In this document: positions 51,260 through 51,831 of the stretch, one piece after another
Numbering within the stretch: the stretch's first letter is position 1
Layout: every line of letters begins with the position of its first letter
Origin: Hydrogenophaga sp. A37
Lineage (GTDB): Bacteria > Pseudomonadota > Gammaproteobacteria > Burkholderiales > Burkholderiaceae_C
Assembly (NCBI RefSeq): GCF_002001205.1
Contig: NZ_MUNZ01000052.1
Span: forward strand, 1 to 51,831
Direction of reading: 5' to 3'
Length of the DNA stretch: 51,831 nt
The notes under the pieces: model-generated
The model's database searches: none
The model's input: the letters and a program-made list of their open reading frames with translations, nothing else
What the model was told of the DNA's origin: nothing
Made by a program: the position numbers and the translations under genes

Positions 51260-51831
51260 CCCCTGGGGCCCCAATTTTTTGTTGCTGTTCAGCGCGCTGC
51301 GCGCGGACACAGGGGAGGGCGGAGCATGGCCGGTGTTCGCCGGCAGCACAGGGAGCAGCAGCCCTGTCCCGAGCCCGGGGATCGCGGTCTGGTTTCCTTC
51401 CCGCTGCGCGGGAACGAGCCCGCTGGACGAACTGACGCTCGGTCCACTCCCGCCGCTGCGCTGTGGCCCCGTCCCGCCCGTCAGACCATCCCCCCGGACA
51501 CCCGCCAAGCCCGAAGCCGGGCCGCTGGGAATTCCGGAGGCAGCGAACCCCTGAAGTGATCGCAGCGGCTCGAACGCCGCGCCAGTCGCTGCGCTTTGTG
51601 TCACGTCGTCCGCAGAGCCGCCGCTGCTCAAGTAGCTCGGCCGCCTGCGCTGCGCTGGTCGCCCGAAGAGGCTGGGGCAGCGCGTGCGCCAATGGGCCCA
51701 CCGCACTCCCCCCACGGCGCCCCCATCCACAGGTGAGGGGGACTTGTGGGGGGATCTTTCAGCGGTGGGCCAGGTGACTGGCTCACTGTTTCGTGCTGCA
51801 AGGTTTGCCCATCCCCCACCCCTTCCCGAGG
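51260..51831. other. Gene-free GC-rich end region with a long hairpin
   Basis: 572 bases without a credible gene; frames here are out-of-frame translations of GC-rich sequence. A nested hairpin is seen: TCCCCCCAC (51707-51715) pairs with GTGGGGGGA (51746-51754), and inside it CCCCC (51720-51724) pairs with GGGGG (51737-51741). It may be a structured RNA, a transfer-related DNA site or a terminator without T-run. Confidence 0.4.

Noticed and set aside
1..51831. CRISPR array, insertion sequence or rRNA
   Set aside because: No regularly spaced repeats, no transposase motifs with terminal inverted repeats and no rRNA sequence were found on reading both strands.

Overview
The window looks like a chromosome segment of a high-GC betaproteobacterium of the Burkholderiales, most likely family Comamonadaceae (Hydrogenophaga/Acidovorax-like). 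The evidence is the cys operon order with a DUF934 gene, the lptFG-pepA-holC block, frequent ATGA/GTGA start-stop overlaps, and two copies of a GC-rich interspersed repeat that I associate with this family. Identifications come from reading the sequence only; no database search was run.

Positions 1-7355 hold signalling genes, nearly all on the minus strand: a KaiC-like double ATPase overlapping a hybrid histidine kinase, a DUF4142 protein, and a YfiR-like periplasmic protein translationally coupled to a membrane hybrid kinase. A small DUF4863 (PnbB-like) gene follows. Positions 7496-11182 hold a beta-oxidation/phenylacetate-type operon (crotonase, 3-hydroxyacyl-CoA dehydrogenase, 3-oxoadipyl-CoA-type thiolase) behind a set of inverted repeats. 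The dehydrogenase reading frame is broken by an apparent 1-base insertion. tRNA-Asn and a strong terminator come next.

Positions 11495-19133 hold a ferredoxin reductase and 7Fe ferredoxin, then the assimilatory sulfate operon TSUP transporter-cysI-DUF934-cysH-cysD-cysN. A CysB-type LysR regulator and a small sirohydrochlorin chelatase (for the siroheme of CysI) lie at 31.3-32.6 kb and fit the same pathway. Positions 19284-38235 are housekeeping genes: a receiver-like unknown, an MnmC-type oxidoreductase, yggX, fpr, dsbB, ppk2, argA, hrpA, a PLP aminotransferase, lptF/lptG, pepA, holC and a branched-chain amino acid binding lipoprotein.

After a cluster of three terminator hairpins (38248-38406) the character changes. 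A tyrosine recombinase (38867-40108) is followed by five minus-strand genes of visibly lower GC and unfamiliar sequence (40143-47845). All five have an export signal: a PF03640-like lipoprotein, a 1376-residue helical periplasmic protein, a 419-residue secreted protein, a Tat-type papain-like cysteine protease and a Tat-type hydrophobic protein. Divergent from them is a CadC/TolB-like regulator with a winged-helix N-terminus, then a possible small Cys-rich secreted protein and an ICE-type radC. I read 38.4 kb to the window end as a mobile island, and the five-gene secreted cassette as the most likely undescribed system here.
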